Assembly (NCBI GenBank): GCA_001557035.1
Contig: LSKJ01000543.1
Span: forward strand, 1 to 13,383
Direction of reading: 5' to 3'
Length of the DNA stretch: 13,383 bases
From: Rhodospirillaceae bacterium CCH5-H10
GTDB lineage: Bacteria; Pseudomonadota; Alphaproteobacteria; Reyranellales; Reyranellaceae
Within the stretch, counting starts at the first letter, position 1; each line of letters opens with the position of its first letter. This document shows positions 7,199-13,383 of the stretch, piece after piece. The translations under genes were made by a program, and so were the position numbers. The notes under the pieces were generated by a model. The model worked only from the letters and a program-made list of their open reading frames with translations, was not told the origin of the DNA and ran no database searches.

Positions 7199-8518
7199 GT
7201 GCCGTCTCCCGCATTGCCCCCGCGACCCGCGTCGTTCGCGGCACGCCTGCCGTTCTTCTTTGGCTGGGTGATCATCGCGATCGCGTTCCTGACGGTCGCG
7301 GTGAGCGTGACCACCCGCACGGCCTTCTCCCTGATGTTCCCGCCCATCGTCGACGAATTCGGCTGGGATCGCGGACTGGCGGCGGGCGCTTTCTCCTTCG
7401 GCTTCCTGGTGTCGGCGGTGATCAGCCCTGTCGTCGGCCGGACCATGGACCGGCGCGGCCCCCGGTTCGTGATCGAGATCGGCGTCGTGCTGACGGTGGC
7501 GGGCCTGCTGGGCGCGACCGTGATCGACTCGCCGTGGCAGCTCTACGCGACGCTCGGCGTCCTGGTGGGAGCGGGCGCCAACTGCATGAGCTTCTCGGTG
7601 CAGTCGCAGTATCTGCCCAACTGGTTCGTGCGCCGCCGCGCGCTGGCGACCGGCATCGCCTTTTCCGGCGTGGGCGTCGGTGCGATCCTGATCCTGCCGT
7701 GGCTGCAGACGATCATCCTGAAGGATGGCTGGCGGAGCGCCTGCTGGGCACTCGGCCTGATGACCCTGTTCGTGCTGCTGCCGCTGAACCTGTTCGTGAC
7801 CAAGCGGCCGCAAGATCTCGGCCTGCTGCCCGACGGTGCGAAGGAAGCAGGGACTGCCGCCGCGCGGCGGGCCGCAGCCATCGTCGATCCGCGCTGGGCC
7901 GCCGTCGAATGGACGGTCGCCAGGGCCGCGCGGACGCACCGCTTCTGGTGGCTGTGCATCGGCTTCTTCAGCACGGGCTATGCCTGGTACGCGGTGCAGG
8001 TTCACCAGACCAAGTACCTGATCGAGATCGGCTTCGGCCCGATGGAGGCGGCCTGGGCGCTGGGCCTCGTGGCGATGGTCGGCATTCCCGGCCAGATCCT
8101 GCTCGGCGCCCTGTCGGACCGTATCGGCCGCGAGATCGTCTGGACGATCGCCGGGACGGGCTTCGTCATCTGCTATGCAGCGCTCCTGGCGCTCGGCGCC
8201 GGACCGTCGCAGCCGCTGCTCTACCTCATGGTGCTCTCGCAGGGCGTGCTCGGTTATTCGTTCACCAGCCTCATGGGCTCGGTGGTGGCTGAGATCTTCG
8301 AGGGCCCGCACTTCGGCTCGATCTTCAGCATCATCATGGTCTCACTCTTGGCGGGCGGTGCCGCTGGCCCGTGGATTACCGGCGTGCTCTACGATTTCGA
8401 AGGGGCGTATCGCATCGCCTTCATCGTGGCGCTGGGCTTCAGCGCGCTGGGCGCCGTCTCGATCTGGTTCGCGTCGCCCGGCAAGGTGCGAATGGTTGCC
8501 GGGCGCGCGAAGGTTTGA
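7199..8518 (+). CDS. MFS transporter, OFA / monocarboxylate-like
   Basis: The 439-residue inner-membrane protein has about 12 hydrophobic segments in two halves separated by a charged loop (GAKEAGTAAARRAAAIVDPRW region). MFS motif A appears as GRTMDRRGPR between TM2 and TM3, with a second copy, LSDRIGREI, in the C-terminal half. The N-terminal motif FFFGWVIIAIAF and FPPIVDEFGWDR resemble the oxalate/formate antiporter-like and monocarboxylate branch, so a small organic acid is a plausible substrate; this is an inference. I chose the GTG at 7199 because AGGAG ends 5 nt before it. The open frame reaches back to 6977, but that would overlap fba and add residues of no membrane character. It is convergent with puuE copy 1. 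Confidence 0.87.
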   Translation: MPSPALPPRPASFAARLPFFFGWVIIAIAFLTVAVSVTTRTAFSLMFPPIVDEFGWDRGLAAGAFSFGFLVSAVISPVVGRTMDRRGPRFVIEIGVVLTVAGLLGATVIDSPWQLYATLGVLVGAGANCMSFSVQSQYLPNWFVRRRALATGIAFSGVGVGAILILPWLQTIILKDGWRSACWALGLMTLFVLLPLNLFVTKRPQDLGLLPDGAKEAGTAAARRAAAIVDPRWAAVEWTVARAARTHRFWWLCIGFFSTGYAWYAVQVHQTKYLIEIGFGPMEAAWALGLVAMVGIPGQILLGALSDRIGREIVWTIAGTGFVICYAALLALGAGPSQPLLYLMVLSQGVLGYSFTSLMGSVVAEIFEGPHFGSIFSIIMVSLLAGGAAGPWITGVLYDFEGAYRIAFIVALGFSALGAVSIWFASPGKVRMVAGRAKV

Positions 8519-8599
8519 GCGGGAGCATCGTGACTCTTTCTGCACCGTGCGGCGCCCGCGCTTCGGTCGCTTCGCTCCCTCCAGCGCTACACGCCGCCA

Positions 8600-8618
8600 G
8601 GCGCTCCTGCGGAGCGCC
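8600..8618. terminator. perfect 8-bp hairpin flush with the puuE stop codon
   Basis: GGCGCTCC (8600-8607) pairs with GGAGCGCC (8611-8618) around a TGC loop. It sits directly after the puuE copy 1 TAA and 81 bp after the convergent MFS gene, so it may end one or both transcripts. No T tract follows on either strand, so a processing or stabilising hairpin is also possible. Confidence 0.45.
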
Positions 8619-9542
8619 TTACTCGTTGAGGCCCTTGCCCGGATATGGGTGCGTGGCGATCCAGTGTTTCGCAATGTCGAGGCGCCGGGTGACCCAGACG
8701 TCCTCGTGTTTCTGCACATAGTCGAGGAAGCGCCAGAGGCCGGCCATGCGGGCGGGATGGCCGATCAGGCGCTGGTGCAGGCCGACCGACATCATCTTGG
8801 GCTGGGTCGAGCCTTCCTTGTAGAGGACGTCGAACGCGTCCTTCACCAGGCCGAACCATTGGTCGGAATGGACCATGCCGGCGGCGTACTTGCCGTCGTT
8901 GTTGGTCAGCGAATAGGGGACGATCAGGTGCGGCTTGCCTTCGACCGTCTGCCAGAACGGCAGTTCCTCGCCGTAATAGTCGCTGTCGTAGGTGAAGCCG
9001 CCTTCCTCGATCAGCAGGCGGCGCGTGTTCACGCTGGGTCCATAGCGGCAGTACCAGCCGGCCGGCCGCTCGCCGACCGTCTGCTCCAGCGACTTGATGG
9101 CCTTCTGGATGTGCTCGCGCTCCTCGGCTTCCGAGAGCTGGAAATGGCGGACCCAGCGCCAGCCGTGGCAGCACACGTCCCAGCCGGCGGCCCGGATCGC
9201 CTCGGCGGCCGGCAGATTGCGCTCCAGCGCGAGCGCGCAGCCGAACACGGTGAGCGGCAGGCCGCGCTCCTGGAAGGCGCGATGGATGCGCCAGAAGCCG
9301 ACGCGGCTGCCATACTCGAACATGCCCTCGCCGGCGAGATCGCGGCCCTTCAGGCCGATCGAGGAAGTGCTCGATTCGGTGAGGCCGGTCTCGGTGTAGC
9401 CCTCGCCATCCTGAACAGAAGGCTCCGAGCCTTCCTCGAAGTTCACGACGAAGTTGACGGCGATGCGTGCGCCGCCCGGCCATTTCGGATCGGGCGGATT
9501 GGCGCCATAGCCGATCAGGTCGCGCTTCGGTTCCCAGCTCAT
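8619..9542 (-). CDS. puuE: allantoinase PuuE, copy 1 (polysaccharide-deacetylase fold)
   Basis: PuuE-type allantoinases open the ring of allantoin to give allantoate without the metallo-amidohydrolase fold of AllB. The 307-residue protein carries family marks: RDLIGYGANPPDPKWP (7-22), NFEEGSE (acidic motif of the NodB-like fold), EYGSRVGFWR, DVCCHGWRW, GWYCRYGPSVNTRR, YDSDYYGEELPFW, and the ending THPYPGKGLNE. It aligns without gaps to copy 2 (also 307 aa), about two thirds to 70% identical by eye. The ATG at 9542 has AGGAG 6 nt upstream and overlaps the previous stop as ATGA, so translation is coupled. It is the last gene of the operon. Copies 1 and 2 differ in the loop after GLTE/GLSD (SSTSSIGLKG versus AAGMGQSITG), so substrate or stereochemical preference may differ. 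Confidence 0.85.
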   Translation of the reverse strand: MSWEPKRDLIGYGANPPDPKWPGGARIAVNFVVNFEEGSEPSVQDGEGYTETGLTESSTSSIGLKGRDLAGEGMFEYGSRVGFWRIHRAFQERGLPLTVFGCALALERNLPAAEAIRAAGWDVCCHGWRWVRHFQLSEAEEREHIQKAIKSLEQTVGERPAGWYCRYGPSVNTRRLLIEEGGFTYDSDYYGEELPFWQTVEGKPHLIVPYSLTNNDGKYAAGMVHSDQWFGLVKDAFDVLYKEGSTQPKMMSVGLHQRLIGHPARMAGLWRFLDYVQKHEDVWVTRRLDIAKHWIATHPYPGKGLNE

Positions 9543-9871
9543 GACGGTCTCCTCACCAGTTCGGCGCCCATCTGACGGGCGATGTCGGCAATCTTGTCGT
9601 TCCAGGTGCGCATCGACAGCGTGCGCACGCCCGCGCGCAGGCACGCGAGCGCGTAGCCCGGCGCATCGCCGCAATCGACGATCAGCGCGAAGGCCACGTC
9701 CGGGAACTCCTCTCGCGCTCGTTTCTGCAGGGCGCCGAGATAGCCCGCGCCGTAGAACGAGGCGGCATCTTCAGGCGTCAGCAGCACCGGCGCCGTGCCC
9801 GCCGCCCGCGCGGCCAGCAGCGCCGCCTCGGTCTGCTTCCAGTCGCGTACCAGGATCACCGGGCGGTCCAT
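9539..9871 (-). CDS. unrecognised small protein between two puuE genes
   Basis: The 110-residue soluble protein has no signal peptide or membrane segment. Its pattern looks like a small alpha/beta fold: VILVRDW, a helix (QTEAALLAARAAG), APVLLTPEDAASFYGAGYLGALQKRA, then FALIVDCGDAPGYALACLRAGVRTLSM, where the DCGDAPG loop is the best candidate for a binding or active site. I do not recognise the family. Start choice is open: ATG at 9871 begins at the first strand, while GTG at 9895 overlaps the preceding stop as GTGA and would add MTPCIVGT. Its stop overlaps the next puuE start as ATGA. Such tight packing between two allantoinases suggests a role in ureide metabolism, for example as an accessory factor, but this is an inference from position only. 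Confidence 0.75.
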   Translation of the reverse strand: MDRPVILVRDWKQTEAALLAARAAGTAPVLLTPEDAASFYGAGYLGALQKRAREEFPDVAFALIVDCGDAPGYALACLRAGVRTLSMRTWNDKIADIARQMGAELVRRPS

Positions 9872-9891
9872 GGTCCCGACAATACACGGTG

Positions 9892-10815
9892 TCACTCATT
9901 CAGGCCCTTGCCCGGATAGGGATGGGTCTTGATCCAGTGGCGGGCGATGTCGAGACGGCGGGTCACCCAGACGCCCTCGTGCTTCTGGATGTGGTCGAGC
10001 AGGCGCTGCAGGCCGACGGCGCGCGCGGGATGGCCGATCAGGCGCATGTGCAGGCCGATCGACATCATCTTCGGTTGCGTGGCACCCTCGCGATAGAGCA
10101 TGTCGAACGCGTCGCGCACGAAGGAGAACCACTGGTCGGACGTGCCGATCGAAGCGCCGAACTGCCCGTCGTTGTTGGTAACGGAGTAGGGCACGCCCAG
10201 CTGCGGCTTGCCGTCGACCGTGACCCAGAAGGGCAGCTCCTCGCCGTAATAGTCGCTGTCGTAGAGGAAGCCGCCTTCCTCGACCACGAGCCGCCGCGTG
10301 TTCACGCCGGGGCCATAGCGGCAGTACCAGCCGAGCGGCCGCTCGCCGGTCATCTTCTGGATGGCGGCGATGGCCTTGCGGATGTGCTCGCGCTCGGTGG
10401 CCTCGTCGAGTTCGTAGTGCTTGATCCAGCGCCAGCCATGCGAGCAGACGTCGAAGCCCGACTGGGCGATGGCGGCCGAGGCTTCGGGGTTGCGCTCCAT
10501 CGCCAGCCCGCAGCCGAAGATCGTCATCGGCAGGCCGCGCTCCTGGAAGAGCCGCATCAGGCGCCAGAAGCCGACACGGCTGCCGTATTCGAACAGGCCC
10601 TCCGCCGCGAGGTCGCGGCCGGTGATCGACTGGCCCATGCCGGCGGCGTCGCTGAGGCCGATCTCGGTATGGCCTTCGCCATCCTGGATGGAAGGCTCCG
10701 AGCCTTCCTCGTAGTTCATGACGAAGTTGACCGCGATGCGCGCCCCGTTGGGCCATTTCGGATCGGGCGGGTTGGCGCCGTAGCCGATGAAATCGCGGCG
10801 AACTTCGTAGGGCAT
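9892..10815 (-). CDS. puuE: allantoinase PuuE, copy 2
   Basis: This is a second full-length PuuE-type allantoinase of 307 residues with the same ordered motifs as copy 1: RDFIGYGANPPDPKWP, NYEEGSE, EYGSRVGFWR, DVCSHGWRW, GWYCRYGPGVNTRR, YDSDYYGEELPFW, MSIGLHMRLIGHPAR and the identical C-terminus THPYPGKGLNE. The expected role is ring opening of allantoin to allantoate in the cytoplasm. The ATG at 10815 is 17 nt after the allA stop; GGAG lies about 10 nt upstream, a moderate site. Its TGA can overlap the GTG of the next gene. It follows allA directly, which argues for ureide catabolism rather than polysaccharide deacetylation. Which copy is ancestral cannot be judged here. Confidence 0.87.
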   Translation of the reverse strand: MPYEVRRDFIGYGANPPDPKWPNGARIAVNFVMNYEEGSEPSIQDGEGHTEIGLSDAAGMGQSITGRDLAAEGLFEYGSRVGFWRLMRLFQERGLPMTIFGCGLAMERNPEASAAIAQSGFDVCSHGWRWIKHYELDEATEREHIRKAIAAIQKMTGERPLGWYCRYGPGVNTRRLVVEEGGFLYDSDYYGEELPFWVTVDGKPQLGVPYSVTNNDGQFGASIGTSDQWFSFVRDAFDMLYREGATQPKMMSIGLHMRLIGHPARAVGLQRLLDHIQKHEGVWVTRRLDIARHWIKTHPYPGKGLNE

Positions 10816-10832
10816 CGGGAGGCGGCTCCGGC

Positions 10833-11306
10833 TCAGGGAATGCGGACGGTGAAGGGGGGGACCGGCACGAACTCCTCGTCGCCCTTGCCGCCGTCACGCC
10901 ACATGAAGACGGCGAAGCGGCCGGGGCGGTCGAGGACGGTGAGGCCGTGATGCCAGGTGTCGGGCCGATAGGTGACGCCCTGCTTGCCGGTGGCAATGAA
11001 GGCTCTCATGCCGCTCACGTCGGGACCGCCTGCGGCGGCATGCGGCGCCACGACGATCAGCCAGCGCTCGACGTCGAGCGGCATGAAGGTCTGGGAGGAG
11101 AATTCGTGGCGCTCCATGTAGTCGCTGCGCAGCGGCCGGTCCGGCGTCTCGGCCTTCAAACTGACCGAGAGGCTGGCGTGAGCCGTCGGGCGGAGATTGC
11201 CCAGCGCATCCTCGTAGTAGGTGCGGCCGGCAACGTCGGGCACGTCGATCACGTCGCCGAAGGGGGCGAAGGCTTCTTTCGTGAGGGGCTGGGGAATTAG
11301 TTCCAT
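10833..11306 (-). CDS. allA: ureidoglycolate lyase AllA
   Basis: AllA splits ureidoglycolate into glyoxylate and urea, the last carbon-releasing step of allantoin breakdown, in the cytoplasm. The 157-residue cupin-like protein is of normal family length and shows the N-terminal PLTKEAFAPFGDVID (7-21), ERHEFSSQTFMPL (65-77), and TYRPDTWHHGL (112-122), whose histidines fit the cupin site. The ATG at 11306 has GAGGA about 7 nt upstream. It lies 13 bp after the PotC-like permease gene and 17 bp before puuE copy 2, so it is firmly inside the operon. The enzyme that would link PuuE to AllA (allantoicase or allantoate amidohydrolase) is not in the window. Confidence 0.9.
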   Translation of the reverse strand: MELIPQPLTKEAFAPFGDVIDVPDVAGRTYYEDALGNLRPTAHASLSVSLKAETPDRPLRSDYMERHEFSSQTFMPLDVERWLIVVAPHAAAGGPDVSGMRAFIATGKQGVTYRPDTWHHGLTVLDRPGRFAVFMWRDGGKGDEEFVPVPPFTVRIP

Positions 11307-11319
11307 TGGCGGGTCCTCG

Positions 11320-12141
11320 TCAGTCGCGCATGCGGCGGGTCAGTCCCACCGTCCATTCCATGACCAGCATCAACAGGAAGGCCGCGGCGATCAATACGCC
11401 CGATACCGCGGCGATACGCGGATCGAGCGTGGATTCCATCATGCCCCACATGCGGATCGGCAGCATGTCGGTGCGCGCCGTCGACAGGAACAGCGACACC
11501 GGCACGTTGTCGATCGAGGCCATGAACGCGAGGAACGCGCCGGCGAAGATGCCGGGCGCGATCAGCGGCAGGGTCACTCGGCGCAGCGTGTAGAACCAGC
11601 TGGCGCCCAGGCTCTGCGAGCTGTCGTTCAGCGCGGGATCGAGCTGCGACAGGCTGGCGCTCGTGGTGCGCAGGATGAAGGGCACTGTCACGATCATGTG
11701 GCCGGCGATGATGAGGTTCAGCGACGGCCGGAAGCCGATCAGCGTGAAGTACATCAGGGAGGCCAGCCCGAAGGTGAGGCCGGGCAGCACGAGCGGCGAC
11801 AGGAAGAAGCCGTCCGCCACCCGCGCGAGCCGGTGCCGGTTGCGCGCGATGCCGAGCGCCGCCATCGAGCCCAGCAGCACGCCGAAGCCGGTCGACCAGG
11901 CCGCCACTTCGAGCGAGTTGCTGACGGCGCGATGGATCTGGCGGGACTTCGAGGGATCGAACAGGGCCTCGTACCACTGCAACGAAAATCCGGTCGGCGG
12001 GAACTTGAGCGACCGGCCCTCCGTGAACGAGGTGGTGAGGACGATCACCACCGGTGCCACGATGATGAACAGGGCGATCGTGGCCAGCGTCCAGATCACC
12101 ACGCCGTACGAAATGTCGCCGAAGCTCCGCCGCCTACCCAT
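11320..12141 (-). CDS. ABC transporter permease, PotC-like
   Basis: This inner-membrane subunit belongs to the spermidine/putrescine-type (PotBC) importer branch. About 273 residues with six hydrophobic segments start after a short basic cytoplasmic end (GRRRSFGD). The EAA loop that docks the ATPase is DSSQSLGASWFYTLRRVTLPLIAPG, here given only by its key residues Gly, Leu-Pro and Pro-Gly, in the second half of the protein. Two ATGs compete: 12147 is only 2 nt after GGAGG, while 12141 is 8 nt after it, so I prefer 12141. Either start overlaps the end of the PotB-like gene, as expected for coupled permeases. The context with allA and puuE suggests an allantoin or related ureide as substrate rather than polyamines; this is an inference. 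Confidence 0.88.
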   Translation of the reverse strand: MGRRRSFGDISYGVVIWTLATIALFIIVAPVVIVLTTSFTEGRSLKFPPTGFSLQWYEALFDPSKSRQIHRAVSNSLEVAAWSTGFGVLLGSMAALGIARNRHRLARVADGFFLSPLVLPGLTFGLASLMYFTLIGFRPSLNLIIAGHMIVTVPFILRTTSASLSQLDPALNDSSQSLGASWFYTLRRVTLPLIAPGIFAGAFLAFMASIDNVPVSLFLSTARTDMLPIRMWGMMESTLDPRIAAVSGVLIAAAFLLMLVMEWTVGLTRRMRD

Positions 12142-13036
12142 GGACATAACCTCCGGAACGGCGGCCGAGCCACGACAGCGCGCTGACGACGGTGAGCACG
12201 GAGATCAGCAGCGCCATCGAGACCACGGCGGCGAACGGCCAGTTGAAGACGACCAGCGACTGCTGCCAGATCAGCAACGGCAGGTAGATGAGCCGCACGC
12301 CGCCGATCACGCTCTGCGAGATGAAGGCGGTGGTCGAGCTGGCGAAGACCAGCAGGCAGCCGGCCACCAGGCCCGGCATGCTGAGCGGAACGATCACGGT
12401 GAAGAGGGTACGCCAGCGCGAGGCACCCAGCGCAGCCGAAGCGTCGCGCAGATTGGGATCGAGCCGCGACATCACGCTGATCAGCGGCAGCAGCATCAGC
12501 GGCATCTCGATCTGCGTGAGGGAAATGACAAGGCCGAGTTCGGTCTGCAGCAGGCGCAGCGGTTCGGAGATGATTCCGAGCTGCATCAGCACCGTGTTCA
12601 CCACGCCTTCGCGGCCCAGGACCACGATCCAGGCGAAGGTGCGGACGACGACCGACAGCAGGAGGGGCATCACGATGACGAAGATCAGCACCTTCTGCAC
12701 GCGCGGCGACGCGTCCAGGTAGACCAACGCCAGCGGATAGCCGATCAGGATGGTGGCGCCCACGGTCTTCACGCCGAGCAGCATCGTGTCGGCGATCACC
12801 TTGTAACTGAAGGGATCGCCGAGAAACTTGGCCCACTGGCCGAAGCCCGGTTGGCTGATCTTGTCGTCGTTGAAGAAGCTGACGCCGACCAGCATGAGCA
12901 GCGGCGCCAGGAAGATCGAGGCGAAGGCCAGCGCGAGCGGCAGCGCGAGCTGCCACTCGGCGAGCGAAAAACGCTTTCCTCCCCCGTCAGCGGGGGAGGT
13001 GGCGCCGCCAGGCGACGGAGGGGTCATCGTGCGCAT
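12134..13036 (-). CDS. ABC transporter permease, PotB-like, with repeat-derived N-terminus
   Basis: The 300-residue inner-membrane permease pairs with the PotC-like subunit. It has about six membrane segments (first at about residues 29-52) and an EAA loop (DASAALGASRWRTLF followed by IVPLSMPG) in the C-terminal half. Its first 20 or so residues are low-complexity (TPPSPGGATSPADGGG) and are encoded by the left arm of an inverted repeat at 12978-13027. In-frame starts are ATG at 13036 and ATG at 13027, the latter inside the repeat; neither has a strong Shine-Dalgarno site, and there is no ATG or GTG between the repeat and the first membrane segment. So the repeat supplies the start region. The 3' end overlaps the next permease gene. 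The ATPase gene must lie elsewhere, probably upstream of the contig end. Confidence 0.87.
   Translation of the reverse strand: MRTMTPPSPGGATSPADGGGKRFSLAEWQLALPLALAFASIFLAPLLMLVGVSFFNDDKISQPGFGQWAKFLGDPFSYKVIADTMLLGVKTVGATILIGYPLALVYLDASPRVQKVLIFVIVMPLLLSVVVRTFAWIVVLGREGVVNTVLMQLGIISEPLRLLQTELGLVISLTQIEMPLMLLPLISVMSRLDPNLRDASAALGASRWRTLFTVIVPLSMPGLVAGCLLVFASSTTAFISQSVIGGVRLIYLPLLIWQQSLVVFNWPFAAVVSMALLISVLTVVSALSWLGRRSGGYVHG
12978..13027 (+). repeat. double-hairpin palindromic repeat, left arm
   Basis: Hairpin 1 is CCTCCCCCG (12978-12986) pairing with CGGGGGAGG (12991-12999) around TCAG. Hairpin 2 is the weaker CGCC/GGCG (13003-13014) around GCCA. The arm ends in GGGGTCAT (13020-13027). It lies inside the 5' end of the PotB-like gene. 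Similar GC-rich double palindromes are common dispersed repeats in alphaproteobacterial genomes, as I recall; genome-wide copy number cannot be seen here. Confidence 0.75.
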
Positions 13037-13041
13037 CGATC

Positions 13042-13093
13042 ATGACCCCACCGCCCCCGATAACGGGGGCACCTCCCCATTTGAATGGGGAGG
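13042..13093 (-). repeat. double-hairpin palindromic repeat, right arm (inverted copy)
   Basis: This is the same layout as the left arm on the opposite strand: ATGACCCC (13042-13049), hairpin GCCCCCG/CGGGGGC around ATAA (13053-13070), then hairpin CCTCCCCAT/ATGGGGAGG around TTGA (13072-13093). It fills most of the gap between the binding-protein stop codon and the permease start. The two arms are imperfect inverted copies about 14 bp apart. Confidence 0.75.
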
Positions 13094-13103
13094 CAAGCTG
13101 AAA

Positions 13104-13361
13104 TCACTTCGCCATTTCCTTGTTGAACTTCTCGATCCAGCCGGCGCGCAGCGGATTGATCTTGGCCCAGTCGTGCCGGATGAAGTTCGACATCTCGTCG
13201 AGACTCTTCATCGGCAGGTAGTCGGGGAGCGGCACGTCCTTGTTGACCGGCACGAAGTTGTAAGGCGGCTTGGTCAGCGCTTCCTGCACGTCCTTGCCGG
13301 CGACCAGGTCGATGTACTTGTAGGCATTCTCGATGTCGGCGGCGCCCTTGGCGATATGCAG
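13104..13361 (-). CDS. ABC transporter solute-binding protein, C-terminal fragment (contig end)
   Basis: These 85 C-terminal residues belong to a periplasmic binding protein of the PotD/spermidine-putrescine type. The visible part shows the typical IAKGAADIENAYKYIDLVAGKDVQ helix region, a PPYNFVPVN segment, and an ending rich in Lys and aromatic residues (RAGWIEKFNKEMAK). It would bind the substrate and deliver it to the two permeases encoded just downstream; the allA/puuE context points to a ureide. The frame seems to start with MYKRQ at 13376, but those five codons (13362-13376) are sequencing adapter, so the true gene is cut at 13361 and its start and signal peptide are missing. Confidence 0.85.
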   Translation of the reverse strand: MHIAKGAADIENAYKYIDLVAGKDVQEALTKPPYNFVPVNKDVPLPDYLPMKSLDEMSNFIRHDWAKINPLRAGWIEKFNKEMAK

Positions 13362-13383
13362 CTGTCTCTTATACACATCTCCG
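13362..13383. other. Nextera / Tn5 mosaic-end adapter left at the contig end
   Basis: CTGTCTCTTATACACATCT (13362-13380) is the Tn5 mosaic end used in Nextera libraries, and the following CCG continues the known adapter. Read in the minus strand it yields the well-known artefact peptide start MYKRQ. It interrupts the binding-protein gene in mid-frame, so it is untrimmed adapter and not a mobile element. Confidence 0.96.

Noticed and set aside
8175..9575. 466-codon open frame on the plus strand
   Set aside because: Spans the MFS gene end and puuE copy 1 antisense, with no recognisable domain. puuE has motifs and a ribosome binding site on the other strand.
9541..10950. 469-codon open frame on the plus strand
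   Set aside because: Antisense to puuE copy 2 and the small gene. It resembles the antisense frame of puuE copy 1 only because the two puuE genes are paralogs.
11663..13045. 460-codon open frame on the plus strand
   Set aside because: Antisense to both permeases, very rich in His/Gln/Arg/Asp, no family match.
13362..13380. Tn5 mosaic end as evidence of a transposon
   Set aside because: It lies exactly at the contig end and continues as the Nextera adapter, so it is library sequence.
1..13383. tRNA, rRNA, CRISPR array, insertion sequence or prophage genes
   Set aside because: None seen: no tRNA-like arms, no spaced direct repeats and no transposase or integrase motifs in any frame.

Overview
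The window is GC-rich DNA with dense coding, many GTG and TTG starts, strong Shine-Dalgarno sites and 4-bp stop/start overlaps. Gene content (EpmA, an alphaproteobacterial-looking ThiE, DhnA-type aldolase, PuuE/AllA with a PotBCD-type transporter) and paired GC-rich hairpin repeats suggest an alphaproteobacterium, possibly of the Rhodospirillales or Reyranella/Bradyrhizobium kind. That placement is an inference. The right end is a contig end: the last 22 bases match the Nextera (Tn5 mosaic-end) adapter and are not genomic.

Left part (1-4400): the 3' end of epmA (+) runs convergently into thiE (-), overlapping by 21 bp. thiE is divergent from a membrane-anchored SGNH/GDSL-type hydrolase (+). 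A small secreted protein of unknown function (+) follows. On the minus strand come a SnoaL-like protein and, upstream of it, a PAS-GGDEF diguanylate cyclase with an intact active site and I-site.

Middle (4635-8518): a minus-strand gene encodes an unusual protein with an IcmD/DotP-like N-terminal region (a type IVB secretion component) joined to a C-terminal outer-membrane beta-barrel. A 331-bp gap follows, holding a possible 38-codon Cys-rich ORF and the fba terminator. Then come a class I (DhnA-type) fructose-bisphosphate aldolase (-) and a divergent MFS transporter (+).

Right part (8619-13361, all minus): a compact ureide-catabolism operon. In transcription order it holds a solute-binding protein (3' fragment), two PotB/PotC-like permeases, allA (ureidoglycolate lyase), puuE copy 2 (allantoinase), an unrecognised 110-aa protein, and puuE copy 1. 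The last three genes can each overlap by 4 bp. The enzymes imply allantoin to allantoate and ureidoglycolate to glyoxylate plus urea; the step between is not in the window. A pair of inverted double-hairpin repeats sits between the binding-protein gene and the first permease and supplies the permease start codon and about 17 N-terminal residues.

The observation most worth pursuing is the IcmD-like/beta-barrel fusion. Next are the puuE duplication flanking an unknown gene and the repeat-derived permease start.
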